Shown piece after piece: positions 8,413 through 19,172 of a DNA stretch of 64,000 nucleotides (within the stretch, counting starts at the first letter, position 1; every line of letters begins with the position of its first letter). The notes under the pieces were generated by a model that was not told the DNA's origin, did no database searches, and saw only the letters and a list, made by a program, of their open reading frames with translations. The stretch covers positions 434,001 through 498,000 of the forward strand of contig CAVTJX010000016.1 of the NCBI GenBank assembly GCA_963735175.1. Direction: 5' to 3'. The DNA comes from CAVTJX01 sp963735175. Its GTDB lineage: Bacteria > Electryoneota > RPQS01. A program made the position numbers and the translations under genes.

Positions 8413-9770
8413 TTAGTTGCGGGTGCGGACGGTGTAGGTGAGGATCGCTTCCTGCTCGGGGGTGACGGAGACGCGGAACTCCACCTTGCTGGAAGAGATC
8501 TTCTTCGCTTCGACGCTGGAGCGCAGAACTCTCCCAGTCGCCGTAGAAGTAATCGGTGACCACGACCTCCACCGCTTCCTTCTTGTGGTTGCGGAGCTTC
8601 ACCTGGATATCGGTTTCGGCGACGCGGTCGGAAATGCGGCGGTAGTCGGTCTGCGTGCGTTCGGCGACGATATCGAAGGCGTTGCCGATGCGCACCGTGA
8701 CCTTCTCGTTCTTCGGCGTGTGCTCGACGTTGTCTTCGCCGATGAACTCCTGGCTGCCCTTGCCCGAGGCCTGATAGACGCGCACGCGGCCCGCCGGCAG
8801 CGCGAGGCCCAGGCCGTTGGCTTCGCTGTTCTGGAATTCGGCGCTGACGCCCACGCGGTCGTTGTTCTGCCGCCAGTCGTAGCTGTAGATCTTGTTGATG
8901 CCGACGGCCGTCGAGGGAAAGAGGCTGACCTGCTTGGTCTGCATGTTCAAGAACGGACGTCGGGCGCTGCAGCGTGTAGAGGTGATATTCGAAGAACGAC
9001 TGCTCCTCAAACTGCTTGGCCGCCACGCGCGTCCATCGCCATCGCCCGCACCATCATCGCATGTGGCGGCTGTGCCTGCGGCGCGCGGTGAATGTCACCC
9101 GCGATCAGCTTCAGTTGCGCGTTTTCATAAGCTCGTGCCGCAGGTGTTGTCCAGCGTCACCCAGGCGTCGAGGTCGGCGCGGGTGTTGGCTTCGTTCAGC
9201 ACCAGCACGTAGTCCGCCCGCCACGAAAGGCCAGTGGTCAGATACGAGACTTCGGTTTCCTTGCTGCCGCCGTTATCGGCGTCCACGAGCCAGCGCAGCG
9301 TCGGGCGCGTGATCAGCCCCGAAGGCAGATTGGGATAGCGAATCTCGGCGATGTTTTCCAGCAGCAGGCTGCGCACCGCGCCGTCGGTCTGGCGCAGCAC
9401 CACCTGATTGCCGGACGTGCCCGCGCCCGAGGTCAGCAGCGTGCCGCGCGTGATGTCGCCGGTCTTGCTGACGACGTCGATCTCCTGGTCCACGTACTTC
9501 TGCAGCAGCTTGTCGGGCGAGACGAGGTCGTAGTCGAAATTCTGCTCGAGCATGGTGACGCCGTTCGCGCGGAAATGGACGCTGGTGGCGTCGATCTGCG
9601 CGGAGACGTCGCGGAACAGGATCTCGCCCGCTGCCCTTTTTGAACTCCATGGCGCGCGTGTCGCGCACGAGGGCGAGGTTCTGGTTATAGACGGTGAGCG
9701 CAACGCCGGTGGCGGCGGCGGCGGCGAACGACAGCGACAGTAACGCTGCCAGTGCTGCAAGCACTTTCAT
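8413..9770 (-). CDS. secreted DUF4139-domain protein (frameshifted)
   Basis: Function unknown. The N-terminus is a signal peptide (MKVLAALAALLSLSFAAAAAT). The body matches the DUF4139 pattern: a beta-rich early part (LTVYNQNLALVRDTR), a central region ending near SYLTTGLSWRADYVLVL, and a C-terminal mucoidy-inhibitor-like part with VRIGNAFDIVAERTQTDYRR and KLRNHKKEAVEVVVTDYFYGDWE. The protein ends at TYTVRTRN. Frames switch near 9635, 9130, 8955 and 8530. It begins three bases after the valS stop codon, and recG follows it. The protein is probably periplasmic or surface-exposed. Confidence 0.8.
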
Positions 9771-9772
9771 GA

Positions 9773-12480
9773 TCAGGCCTCGCTGATGGCGTTAATTTCT
9801 TCCATATAGCGGTTCACTTTTTCGAGAGCGGCTTCCAGATTGACGAGTTTCTCGCGCTCGGAGGCGACGATCTTCGGGATCGGCGTTGTCCACGAACTGC
9901 GGGTTCGCGAGGCGCGCCCGCGAGCCGCCGACGAGCTTCGTCAGCCGTTCCAGTTCCTTGCCCAAACGGCCCCGTTCCACATCGAGGTCGATGAGACCGC
10001 CCAGCGGCACGTAGATTTCCAGACCGCTGACGACGGCGGAGGCGCTGCCGCGCGGCTTCTGGCCGTCAAAGCTTAGATGCTCGAGGCCCGCGAGGCGTTG
10101 AATGAGCGCCGGAGAAGTCGCGCAGGAACGCCGCCTGCTCGCCCGCCGCGCCGATGACGCCCGCTTCCATGGGCGTGTTCTTGTTGACGCGCAGCTCGCC
10201 GCGGATGTTGCGCAGCGCGCTGACGACGCCTTCCAGCAGCGCGAACTCGTCTTCCACCGTCTTGGCGATGAACTCGGCGCGGGCTTCGGGGAAGGGCGCA
10301 AACAAAATCGTTTCCGAGCGCTGCGCCTCGGGCCAGGCGGATTCCGACAAGCGTGCGCAGCGTCTGGTAGAGTTCTTCGGTCAGGAACGGCATGAACGGA
10401 TGCAGCAGCCGCAGCGTGCCGTGCAGCACGCCCAGGGCGTGCGCCAGCGCGGCCTTGCTGCTCGTCCCCACCCGCCTGCAGGCGCGGCTTGATGAGTTCC
10501 AGATACCAGTCGCAGAAGTCGTTCCACACGAAGGCGTACAGCGTCTTGGCCGCGTCGGCAAAGCGCATTTCCTCCAGCGCCCGCGTGACCTCCTGCGTCG
10601 TCGAGAAGAAGCGCGAGGCGATCCAGCGGTCGATGAGGTTGTCCGGCATCTGCTCGAAGGCTGTCCACCGGCGTAAACGGGAACTGTCTCGCCCTCTTCG
10701 GGGAGGTTCATCAGCAGCAGGCGCGAGGCGTTCCAGATCTTGTTGGCGAAGTTGCGGCCCGTCTCGCACAATTCCGTGCCGAAGCGGATGTCGCCGCCCA
10801 GGGGCGTCTGCGAAATGATGGTGAAGCGCAGCGCGTCCGCGCCGTACTGGTCGATGACCACCAGCGGATCGGGCGAGTTGCCCAGCGACTTGCGACAGCT
10901 TGCGGCCCTTCATGTCGCGCACGATGCCGTTGAAATAGACTTCCTTGAAGGGCGCGACGTGGAAGATCTCTTCGGAGGCCATGATCATCCGCGCCACCCA
11001 AAGGAAGATGATGTCCGGGCCGGTGACGAGCGTGCTGGTCGGGAAGAAGTGCTTCAGATCTGTCGGTTTCTTCGGGCCAGCCCAGCGTCGAGAACGGCCA
11101 GAGCCACGAGGAAAACCACGTGTCCAGCACATCCGGATCCTGCACCAGCGTCAGCCCCGCATACTTCGGGTCGTTCGTGGGATCGTCGACAGAGCAGATG
11201 ATCTCGCCCGTTTCCTGCACGGTCCAGAGCGGAATGCGGTGCCCCCACCAGATCTGGCGCGAGATACACCAGTCGCGCACGTTTTCCATCCAGTGGAAGT
11301 ATGTCTTTTCCCAGTGGCGCGGATAGAACGTGACGCGGCCCTCACGCACGGCGTCAATGGCGGGATCGGCCAGGCCCTTCATGCTCACGAACCACTGCTC
11401 GGAAAGCAGCGGCTCGATGACCGTGCCGGTGCGCTCGTTGTGGCCGACGGAATGGGTGTAGGGCTCGATCTTTTCGATCAGATCCAGCGCCTCCAGATCC
11501 GCCACCACGCGCTTGCGGCATTCCTCGCGGGTCAAGCCGCGGTAGGCTTCCGGCGCGACGTCGGTCATGCGGCCGTCGGGACCGATGACGGTGATGAACT
11601 CGAGGTCGTGGCGCTTGCCGATTTCAAAGTCGTTGGGGTCGTGCGCGGGCGTGACCTTCACGCAACCCGTGCCGAATGCGCGGTCCACGTAGTCGTCGGG
11701 CACGATGCGAATCTTGCGGCCGACCAGCGGCAGCGTGACGGTCTTGCCGTGCAGCGCCGTGTAGCGCTCGTCCTCGGGATGGACCGCGACGGCGGTGTCG
11801 CCCAGCATCGTTTCGGGACGGGTGGTGGCGACGATCAGATAGCCCGAGCCGTCGGAGAGCGGATAGCGGAGGTGCCAGAGGTGCGAGTTCAGGTTGCGGA
11901 ATTCCACCTGCTCGTCGGAGAGCGCCGTGCGCGAGGCCGGATCCCAGTTGACGATGCGCTTGCCGCGGTAGATAAGGCCCTTGTTGTAAAGGTGGACGAA
12001 GATCGTGGATACGGCGCGCGACAAGCCCGGATCGAGGGTGAAGCGCTCACGCGACCAGTCGCAGGAAGCGCCCATCCGCCGCAGTTGCTTGAGAATGATA
12101 TCGCCGTGAAGCTCCTTCCACTCCCAGATCTTTTCGACAAGCTTTTCGCGGCCGATGTCGTAGCGCGTCAGGCCCTGCTTGTGCAGTTCGGCTTCGACCT
12201 TGATCTGCGTGGCAATGCCCGCATGATCCGTGCCCGGCAGCCAGAGCGTGTCCTCGCCCTTCATGCGGTGCCAGCGGATAAGGATGTCCTGCAACGTATT
12301 AACCAGCACGTGGCCGATGGTGAGAATGCCCGTCACGTTGGGCGGCGGGATCATGATCACATACGGGTCGCGGCCCTGGCGCACGGGGGCGGTAAAATAG
12401 CCGCGGGACTCCCACGTGTCGTAGAGGCGGGTTTCAACGCCGGCGGGATTGTAGGCTTTGTCGAGTTGAACGGTTGGCAT
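9773..12480 (-). CDS. valS: valyl-tRNA synthetase (frameshifted)
   Basis: A class I aminoacyl-tRNA synthetase that charges tRNA-Val. The HIGH motif appears as TIGHVL in PPPNVTGILTIGHVLVNT; the connective editing domain includes TTRPETMLGDTAVAVHP. The KMSKS motif is KLSKS (after DMKGR), but a one-base insertion near 10897 makes it read KLSQ. The anticodon domain (NLIDRWIASRF) and the C-terminal coiled coil (LVNLEAALEKVNRYMEEI) follow. At least seven frame switches are needed (near 11065, 10897, 10670, 10465, 10350, 10110, 9890). About 900 codons is normal length. The N-terminal 470 codons are in one frame. Confidence 0.95.
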
Positions 12481-12500
12481 CGGCAGGGCTTGGGTTTGAA

Positions 12501-13178
12501 TTAGGCAAAGTAGGGGCGGCGGGGGTTGCGGAAGCCGCCAAACACGCGAATCAGCGCCAAACCGGCGACGAAGCCGCCGATGTGTGCCATAAAAGCGATC
12601 CCGTCACTGCCGCCGAGGATGCCCGAGATCTGCATTACGAACCAGATCCCCAGCACGATCATGGCGGGCACGCGGATGAAACGAATGATGAAGACGATGA
12701 AGACGAGCACAATCACCTTGGCGCGGGGATGCAGCAGCAGATAGGCTCCGAGGACGCCGCTGATCGCTCCCGAAGCGCCGATCATGGGAATGGTTGAAGA
12801 GGGATCGGTGAAGGTGTGCGCCAGCGCCGCCACCAAGCCGCAAAACAGGTAGAACAGCAAAAAGCGAATGTGGCCGAGGTAGTCCTCGATATTGTTACCG
12901 AAGATCCACAGATAGAGCATGTTCCCGCCCAGATGGCCGAGGCCGCCGTGCAGGAACATCGAGGAAAACAGCGTCCGCCACATCTCCGGCGGAGCCGGGA
13001 GTTGCAGGAAATCACGCGTCAAGAGCGCGGGAATGGCCCCAAAGGCGTAAACGAACGCTACCTGCGCTTCGGGCGGCTGCATGAACTGAAAAATAAAAAC
13101 CACGGCATTGATCGCAATCAGCAGGACCGTGACCACCGGTGGGCGGTGGCTCGGATTTTCGTCCCGGATCGGGATCAT
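12501..13178 (-). CDS. rhomboid family intramembrane serine protease
   Basis: Rhomboids cut transmembrane substrates inside the bilayer. The 225-residue protein is intact and has six to seven hydrophobic helices. The catalytic serine is in GASGAISGVLGAY and the histidine in AHIGGFVAGLAL; the L1/TM2 signature HGGLGHLGGNMLYLWIFGNN is present. The N-terminus MIPIRDENPSHRPPVVT matches the common bacterial subfamily. The substrate is unknown. It lies between an M23 peptidase and valS on the same strand. Confidence 0.95.
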   Translation of the reverse strand: MIPIRDENPSHRPPVVTVLLIAINAVVFIFQFMQPPEAQVAFVYAFGAIPALLTRDFLQLPAPPEMWRTLFSSMFLHGGLGHLGGNMLYLWIFGNNIEDYLGHIRFLLFYLFCGLVAALAHTFTDPSSTIPMIGASGAISGVLGAYLLLHPRAKVIVLVFIVFIIRFIRVPAMIVLGIWFVMQISGILGGSDGIAFMAHIGGFVAGLALIRVFGGFRNPRRPYFA

Positions 13179-13195
13179 CGCTCCTTACCTCATCA

Positions 13196-14780
13196 TTAGG
13201 GAACTTGAATCGCGACCTGCCATGTTTTACTGTTGCCCGCCCGGTCGGCCGCCGTCAAGGTAACATCATGACGGCCTCGCGCGAGAGGCTTCTGCGTCCA
13301 GATAAAGCCGCCCTTTTCTTCGTATTCATATTCGGCAATGGCTACGTGGCCATCCACCGTACAGCGCACAGAGGAGTCGTCGATCAGCGAAATCGCATCC
13401 GTGACCTTGAATTTGATCCGGCCTTTTAAAACCGAGAGCAACAGGTCGGGTGGATCGGCGTCGTAAGCGATGCCGTAGGTGCCCGCGCGCAGCACGTAAC
13501 AGCTTAGCGAATCGGAGGCGCCACCCGGAATGGCAAAGAGCGGTTTCTTCCAGCCCTTCGCCAGTTCATAAAAATAGGGCCGTCCGCCGCCGTTCGCGGG
13601 CGAACACCGGTACGAAAGGCGCAGCCGGTTGCCAAAGGCGAAGCTGGCAGGCGCGATCCGCACTTCGGCGGGACCGGACACCTGCACATCGGCCCAGGTA
13701 GCGGTGCGGTCGGTGGCGGTGGCGAGCGAAAAATCGCCGGCCTCGAGGGTGCGTGGAATGGGTTTGCGCGAGGGCTTGGGCCACGGCCCGGCGGTCACGG
13801 TCAGGCGGACACTGCTGACGTTGCCGGCGCGGTCCTCAACTTCGATGCGCACGGCGCGGTTCTTTGCGGCGGCGATCCAGCCGCGGTCGTCGCTGGCGGA
13901 ATCGAGGTACGCCGGCGCCGGCGGCAGATCGAAGAGGCGGCGCAGATCGGTGTTGCCCTCGCGGCGCACGGCCCAGACGATTTTCTGGTAGATGTCACGC
14001 GGGCCCAGCAGATCAATCCGTGCCGGATGGCCCTCGAAGACCGTGCTGTCGCCAACCTTGACACGCAGCACCGAGGGCACGGCGTTCCGGCCCCAGGGAC
14101 CGGGATCGTAGGTCTGCAAATAAAAGGCGACGGGTTCGGAGGCGGAAACCGGGCCGGCCTGCCAGCCATTGCCCGCCGGCGTCAGCGTCAGCTTGCGGCC
14201 CGCCGAGCCGGGCGAAAAGTCCGACAGCGGCGTCCACGCCAGACTGACAATCACCGGCGGCGTCCGGTCGGCGGGCGGGTAGTTCGCCAGTGGATCGGTC
14301 TGCACCGAGCCCTCGCGGATCTCGTAATGCAAATGCGGCGGGCCCATGCCGCTCTGGCCGGTGTAGGCCAGCGTTTCGCCGCGCCGGAAGCGCTTCAGAG
14401 CCGTGCCTTCAAAGGAACACTCGACGCGGTAGGTGCCGGCGACGAGCTGCGAATCGCGCAGCACGGTTTCCAACTCGGGCGCGAAACGGTGCAGGTGGCC
14501 GAAGACGGCGGTGCGGCCGTCCGCCATGCCGATAATAGAGCACACGGCCATAGCCGGTGGGATTGACCGCCAACCGCTCGACCCAACCGTCGGCGGGCGC
14601 GAGCACGGGCAGATGCGCGCCCAGCGTGCGCAGGTCCACGCCGCCATGAAAATGGTCGGGACGGGTATCGGCAAAGCCGCCGGTAAGTGTCTTATGCCCC
14701 GCCAGCGGCCAGAGCAATTCTTCAGCCCGCGATCCCCCCACAAGCGCCAGCATGGTCAGCAGCGACAGAAAAATTCGCAT
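13196..14780 (-). CDS. secreted M23 metallopeptidase with C-terminal beta domains (frameshifted)
   Basis: A probable periplasmic peptidoglycan hydrolase. A signal peptide (MRIFLSLLTMLALVGGSRA) precedes the M23 domain: HFHGGVDLRTLG carries the first metal ligands, and GPPHLHYEIREG holds the second HxH. The frame switches near 14540 between these two motifs. About 350 residues follow the peptidase domain and are rich in beta-type, Ig-like sequence (RIEVEDRAGNVSSVRLTVTA and a terminal DVTLTAADRAGNSKTWQVAI), probably binding or presenting domains. It sits directly downstream of rodA, so it likely serves wall growth. Confidence 0.85.
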
Positions 14781-14783
14781 GCT

Positions 14784-16004
14784 TTAGTATTCCCGCCAGC
14801 GAAAGCTGATGCCTACCAATAACCCGCCCATGGTCATCCATGTAAGCAGGGAGCTGCCGCCGTAGCTGATAAACGGCAGGGGTACGCCCGTCACCGGCAA
14901 CATACCCACCGTCATCAGGAGGTTTGTCAACGCCTGGGCAGCCAGCATTCCCACGATGCCCGCGGCCACCAGCGAGTAGAACGGGTTGTGGCACTTGGAA
15001 GCGAGGCGCATGCCGCGGTAGAAGATCGTCACAAACAGCGCCGTGACGAGAATCGTGCCGAGAAAACCGAACTCCTCACCCCAGGCCGAAAAGATGAAGT
15101 CAGTGTGGCCTTCGGGCAGGAATTTGAGCTGCGTCTGTGTGCCGTTCAAAAAGCCCTTACCGGTCATGCCGCCCGAGCCCAGCGCGATTTTCGACTGGAT
15201 GAGTTGGTAGGCCGAACCCAGCGGATCGGATTCGGGATCGATGAACGTGAGCAGCCGCTTCTGCTGGTACGGGTGCAGTTTGCCCCAGAGGTGGGGCGTG
15301 GCTGAGCCGACAACAAGAAACAGCACGGCGGCCAGTAATACCGGTACCAGTTTCTTCGCCGAGAAATAGAGCACAATGAGGAGCACGACGAGTGTGACGA
15401 TGTGCAGCGTGGTCTGCCAAGAGGTAATCACCGCCGCCACAGGGCAGAGCATCAGCAGCAGATGCCAGAAGGGAATCCCGCCCCACGCCAGCACACAAAA
15501 CATCATCATGGGGAAGACCAGCGAGGTACCCATATCGGGCTCGACGAGGATCAAGCCCATCGGCACCACCGCCATCGCCACAGCCGTCAGCGTCAGCCAC
15601 GTCTTGCCAAGGTCGCGCGGAAAATCAAACAGCAGCCGCGCGAGGCCGAGCAGCGTTGTCATCTTGGCGATTTCCGAGGGCTGCAACTGGAAGGCGCCGA
15701 AGACGATCCAGCGCTTGGCGCCCATTGCCGATTGGCCGAGCGGAAACACCGCCAAGAGCCCGAGAATTCCCAGGCCGTAGCCAATGTAGGCCATCGACTG
15801 GTAGTACTTGGTGGGAATCGTCGCCGTGCCCATCAGCAGCATGAAGCCCATCGCGCCCCAGATGAGCTGCCGGTAAAAATGCGTGAACGTCAGCTCACCT
15901 TCGGCGAAGCTGGTGGAGTAATTCGCCACCAGTCCAATGCCGACGAGACCTAAAATCGAAAGGAAAATCGGATAATCGGGACCGGAATAGCTGCGGACTG
16001 TCAT
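14784..16004 (-). CDS. rodA: rod-shape peptidoglycan glycosyltransferase RodA
   Basis: A SEDS-family glycosyltransferase that polymerises lipid II together with PBP2. The 406-residue protein is intact and has about ten hydrophobic helices. SEDS landmarks include RWIVFGAFQLQPSEIAKM (family motif with the W-I..G.-QPSE pattern), LVEPDMGTSLVF, HTDFIFSAWGEEFGFLG and the C-terminal PFISYGGSS. Its ATG overlaps the mrdA stop by one base (TGATG). This is the usual mreBCD-mrdA-rodA order, so it is called RodA and not FtsW. Confidence 0.96.
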   Translation of the reverse strand: MTVRSYSGPDYPIFLSILGLVGIGLVANYSTSFAEGELTFTHFYRQLIWGAMGFMLLMGTATIPTKYYQSMAYIGYGLGILGLLAVFPLGQSAMGAKRWIVFGAFQLQPSEIAKMTTLLGLARLLFDFPRDLGKTWLTLTAVAMAVVPMGLILVEPDMGTSLVFPMMMFCVLAWGGIPFWHLLLMLCPVAAVITSWQTTLHIVTLVVLLIVLYFSAKKLVPVLLAAVLFLVVGSATPHLWGKLHPYQQKRLLTFIDPESDPLGSAYQLIQSKIALGSGGMTGKGFLNGTQTQLKFLPEGHTDFIFSAWGEEFGFLGTILVTALFVTIFYRGMRLASKCHNPFYSLVAAGIVGMLAAQALTNLLMTVGMLPVTGVPLPFISYGGSSLLTWMTMGGLLVGISFRWREY

Positions 16005-17857
16005 CAGCGGCCGTCCCCTTCAGCAGGCACCGGCGGCGGAGCCGAGACCGTATGCGCGACGTCAGGATTTCCCGTCGGCGGCTGCCCGTTACGCGCGCGC
16101 TCCTCCAGGACATAGCGCTTCATCACTTCCTTGGCGATGGGAGCCGCAATGGAAGACCCATGCATACCGAACTCGACCAGCACGCAGGTGGCGACAATCG
16201 GATCATCAATCGGGGCGAAGCCGATGAACCAGGCATGATCGTCGCCGTGCGGGTTCTGCGCGGTACCGGTCTTGCCGGCAATTTTCACTTCTTCGTCGCG
16301 CTGACGGGCGGCTGTGCCCGCGCCCCAGACCACACGGCGCATTCCCTCCTGCGCCATCCAGATCCATTGCGAATCGGCGTTGAGTGGCTCGGGATCGGCA
16401 TGGGGTATCTTGGTTAGCGTTTCCGTTTGCGGATCAAAGATCGCGTCTACAAGATAAGGTTTGCGCCAGACTTTGCCGTTGGCGATGGCGGCGGCGTACG
16501 CGCACATCTGCATCGGCGTCACCAGCACTTCGCCCTGACCGATCGCGATCGAGGGGATAAAGCCCCGTGTCCAGCCGCGCGGGCCGTAGCGACGGTTGTA
16601 ATAATCGACGGACGGAATGAGGCCGCTGGCTTCAGATGTCTGGTCGACGCCGGTGGGCCTTCCTAAATGGACGCGGCTGTAAGCGCTATGGATTCCGTCG
16701 ACCCCCAGTTCGAGACCGAGTTTGTAGAAGAAGACGTCACAGCTCTGCTCGACCGCCTGCAACGGCACCACGTGGCCGTGGCCGCCCTTCTTCCAGCACT
16801 TGAACGTGCGGTTACCAAAGGTAAACGAACCCGGACAACTGATGGACCAGGCCGGCGAAATCGTGCCGCTCTGCAGACCTTCCAGCAGCTCCGCCGGCTT
16901 GATCGTGGAACCCGGCGGGTACATGGTTTGCACGGCGCGGTTCAGCATCGGCTTATTGGGATCTTCCATCAACGAGTTCCACTGCAACGCGTTGACCCTG
17001 CCGGCGAAGATTTCCGGATCATAGGCGGGTGCGCTGGCGATGGCGACGACTCCACCGGTGCGCACGTCCATGACGACCGCCGCGCCGACCTTGTCGGTCA
17101 GAAGCGATTCGGCCAGCGCCTGCACATCGAGATCAATGGCGAGCCAAAGTTCCTTACCGGCAACGGGCTGGACACGTTCAAGCTGTTCGACTTCCGAAAC
17201 TTCCTGCCCCAGAGCGTTGACGACGGAGAACCGGCGGCCCTTCACGCCACGCAGTTCGTCGTCGTAGAGACGTTCCAAACCGCGCTTGCCGACGAGGTCG
17301 CCAGTGGCGACGCCGGGAAACTTGGGTAGCTCCTCTTTGGAAATTTCACTCACGTAACCGATGGCGTGAGCCATGAGCTTGCCGGCATACGAGCGCTTCT
17401 GTTCCACTTCGAGGAACGCGCCGGGGATCTGGTCGCGGACTTCCTCAAAGGCTGAGAGCTCGGCAAACGAGAGATCGCGTTTGAGGCGCATCGGCGCGAA
17501 CGTGCGCCGGAACGGCTGGATGACCTCTTCGGCAAGGAAGCTGTCCGGCATTTGCAGCACCCGCCCCAGCAACTCCATGCTGCGCTTATCACGCCAAAGT
17601 TCGTTGGGCACTCCATAACAGGAATAGGCGGCGCGATTGGTGACCAGCAGTTTACCCGTGTGGTCGCGCATCACGCCGCGCGGCGGAGCAATTTGAATCA
17701 GCCGGAAACGGTTGTGATCGGATTTATCCCGATATTCCCGCCAGTTCAACACCTGCACGGCAAAGAGACGCACGGCAAGCAGGGTGAACAGCAGCAATCC
17801 TATCGCGAGGAAAGACCAGAACCGGATGGATTCCCGGTTGACCTTGGCTACTTTCAT
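16004..17857 (-). CDS. mrdA: penicillin-binding protein 2 (elongasome transpeptidase)
   Basis: A class B PBP that cross-links new glycan strands during elongation with RodA. The intact 617-residue protein has an N-terminal membrane anchor (residues about 12-33), a pedestal domain with the LERLYDDELRGVKG signature, and a transpeptidase domain. The nucleophile is the Ser of GSTIK at about residue 316, the second motif is SCD (EQSCDVFFYKLG, replacing SxN), and the third is KTG in AGKTGTAQNPHG at about residue 526. The C-terminus is Pro/Ala rich. The start overlaps mreD by 4 nt. Confidence 0.96.
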   Translation of the reverse strand: MKVAKVNRESIRFWSFLAIGLLLFTLLAVRLFAVQVLNWREYRDKSDHNRFRLIQIAPPRGVMRDHTGKLLVTNRAAYSCYGVPNELWRDKRSMELLGRVLQMPDSFLAEEVIQPFRRTFAPMRLKRDLSFAELSAFEEVRDQIPGAFLEVEQKRSYAGKLMAHAIGYVSEISKEELPKFPGVATGDLVGKRGLERLYDDELRGVKGRRFSVVNALGQEVSEVEQLERVQPVAGKELWLAIDLDVQALAESLLTDKVGAAVVMDVRTGGVVAIASAPAYDPEIFAGRVNALQWNSLMEDPNKPMLNRAVQTMYPPGSTIKPAELLEGLQSGTISPAWSISCPGSFTFGNRTFKCWKKGGHGHVVPLQAVEQSCDVFFYKLGLELGVDGIHSAYSRVHLGRPTGVDQTSEASGLIPSVDYYNRRYGPRGWTRGFIPSIAIGQGEVLVTPMQMCAYAAAIANGKVWRKPYLVDAIFDPQTETLTKIPHADPEPLNADSQWIWMAQEGMRRVVWGAGTAARQRDEEVKIAGKTGTAQNPHGDDHAWFIGFAPIDDPIVATCVLVEFGMHGSSIAAPIAKEVMKRYVLEERARNGQPPTGNPDVAHTVSAPPPVPAEGDGR

Positions 17858-18330
17858 GTCGGTCGAACGCGGTGCAACGGCGAGAGAAACCAGAGCAGAC
17901 CCAGCACGGTCGTATAGGCGGCAGCCGGTAAACCGCTACGCAGGTAGAGTGGCATGAAATCCAGTCCCGTACCGCGCGCCACAAGATAATTGGCGACCGC
18001 CTCCACAAAGGTCCCGGCCACAAGTAAAAACACACTCCACGGCCAGAGGAGGCGAAACGGACCTTCGTTCCACAGCTTGCCACAGGCAAAGCCGACAATC
18101 GAATAGGCGAAGGACGTGGCTCCAAGGGGCAGCGCGCCCATAATGTCTTGCCCAAGGCCAAGACTCACGCCGAACAGTGAGCCGGCAATCGGCCCCTGCA
18201 ACAAGCCGACATAAACTACGAACGGCAATGTCAGCGACGGCCGCACGGCGCCCAGTGAGAGCAGGCCGCCAAGCGTCACATCGAGAATGAGCAGCAGAAA
18301 ACCGACGAGACCGAGGCCAAGATAACTCAT
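17854..18330 (-). CDS. mreD: rod-shape determining protein MreD
   Basis: A small integral membrane protein that helps MreC couple MreB to the wall synthases. It has 158 residues and four to five hydrophobic helices. The sequence is poorly conserved in this family, but it shows the ECF-type glycine pattern LLQGPIAGSLFGVSLGLGQD. The call is secured by position, between mreC (start overlaps by 4 nt) and mrdA (4-nt overlap). It is intact. Confidence 0.9.
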   Translation of the reverse strand: MSYLGLGLVGFLLLILDVTLGGLLSLGAVRPSLTLPFVVYVGLLQGPIAGSLFGVSLGLGQDIMGALPLGATSFAYSIVGFACGKLWNEGPFRLLWPWSVFLLVAGTFVEAVANYLVARGTGLDFMPLYLRSGLPAAAYTTVLGLLWFLSPLHRVRPT

Positions 18331-19163
18331 GGGCGGCCATCCCGCGCCATCAGTGTGTCCATCGCGCCATCGGTTCGTCCGGACTCCGTCACCACAAACA
18401 CTTCCTCCAGGGATTCAAAACGTACGAACGGACGCACACGGCACCAGCCGGCGTTGGGCTCGCCCTGTGCCATCACGCGCGAGACGACACCGACGCGAAT
18501 GTTTGCCGGGAACACACTGCCCGCGCCCGTCGTCAACACGAGGTCGCCGACGCGGACATCCTCGCCCGTTGCCAGACCGACAATCGTCCATTCCTCGGGT
18601 CCGAGCCAGCGCAGAATGCCGGCCACTCGCGAGCGTTCGATCATCACAGAAACGCCATAGGCGTTGCCCTGCAGCGTCTGCACGAGCGAAGTGAAGGTGG
18701 CGACCTCGGTGACCTTGCCGACGAGACCTTCGGGCGTAATCACGGCGGAATTCAATCGTACTCCGCTGTGGTCACCGGCGTCGATCAGCATGCGGCCGCC
18801 GATTTGCGAACCGGGATAACCGATTACTTCGGCCGGCCGGGTTTGCAGCGGAAAACGCTCGCGGAAGCCGATCATGGCTCGCAGCCGGTCGTTTTCCAGA
18901 GCGGCGTCGCGCAGCTCGCCGTTTTCGCGGCTCAGGGAAATCGATTGCTCACGCAAGAGCGCGTTCTCTTTCCAGAGACCGAATGTGCGGCGGGCCAGCA
19001 TCACGGGCCGGCCCAGTTGCGCGATGATCCCGCCGAACTCCTGCTTGACGGTCACCACCCGCGTGCCGTTGCCGAAGAACAGAAGACCCAGCGAAAGGCC
19101 GAGCGTCGCGAGAAATATCAGCCAGTCCAGACGCGGAGCAAAAAGCGGTGGGGAACTCCTCAT
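18327..19163 (-). CDS. mreC: rod-shape determining protein MreC
   Basis: MreC is a periplasmic scaffold that activates PBP2. The 278-residue protein has a single N-terminal membrane helix (LDWLIFLATLGLSLGLLFF, residues about 13-31), a coiled-coil segment (LLREQSISLSRENGELRDAALENDRL split over residues 68-93) and the beta-barrel C-terminal domain with LIDAGDHSGVRLNSAVITPEGLVGKV and LVLTTGAGSVFPANIRVG. It is intact. Start and stop both overlap or abut neighbours of the mre operon. Confidence 0.94.
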   Translation of the reverse strand: MRSSPPLFAPRLDWLIFLATLGLSLGLLFFGNGTRVVTVKQEFGGIIAQLGRPVMLARRTFGLWKENALLREQSISLSRENGELRDAALENDRLRAMIGFRERFPLQTRPAEVIGYPGSQIGGRMLIDAGDHSGVRLNSAVITPEGLVGKVTEVATFTSLVQTLQGNAYGVSVMIERSRVAGILRWLGPEEWTIVGLATGEDVRVGDLVLTTGAGSVFPANIRVGVVSRVMAQGEPNAGWCRVRPFVRFESLEEVFVVTESGRTDGAMDTLMARDGRP

Positions 19164-19172
19164 AGAGGCGGA

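Noticed and set aside
9773..12480. Programmed ribosomal frameshifting as the explanation for broken valS and similar genes.
   Set aside because: Breaks lie at many unrelated sites, with both gains and losses, no common slippery heptamer, and multiple events in one gene. Sequencing or assembly error explains them better.
10945..12504. Long open frame of about 519 codons on the plus strand opposite valS.
   Set aside because: It mirrors the codon structure of a GC-rich gene on the other strand, its protein is His/Arg/Val-rich without family features, and valS is clearly real.
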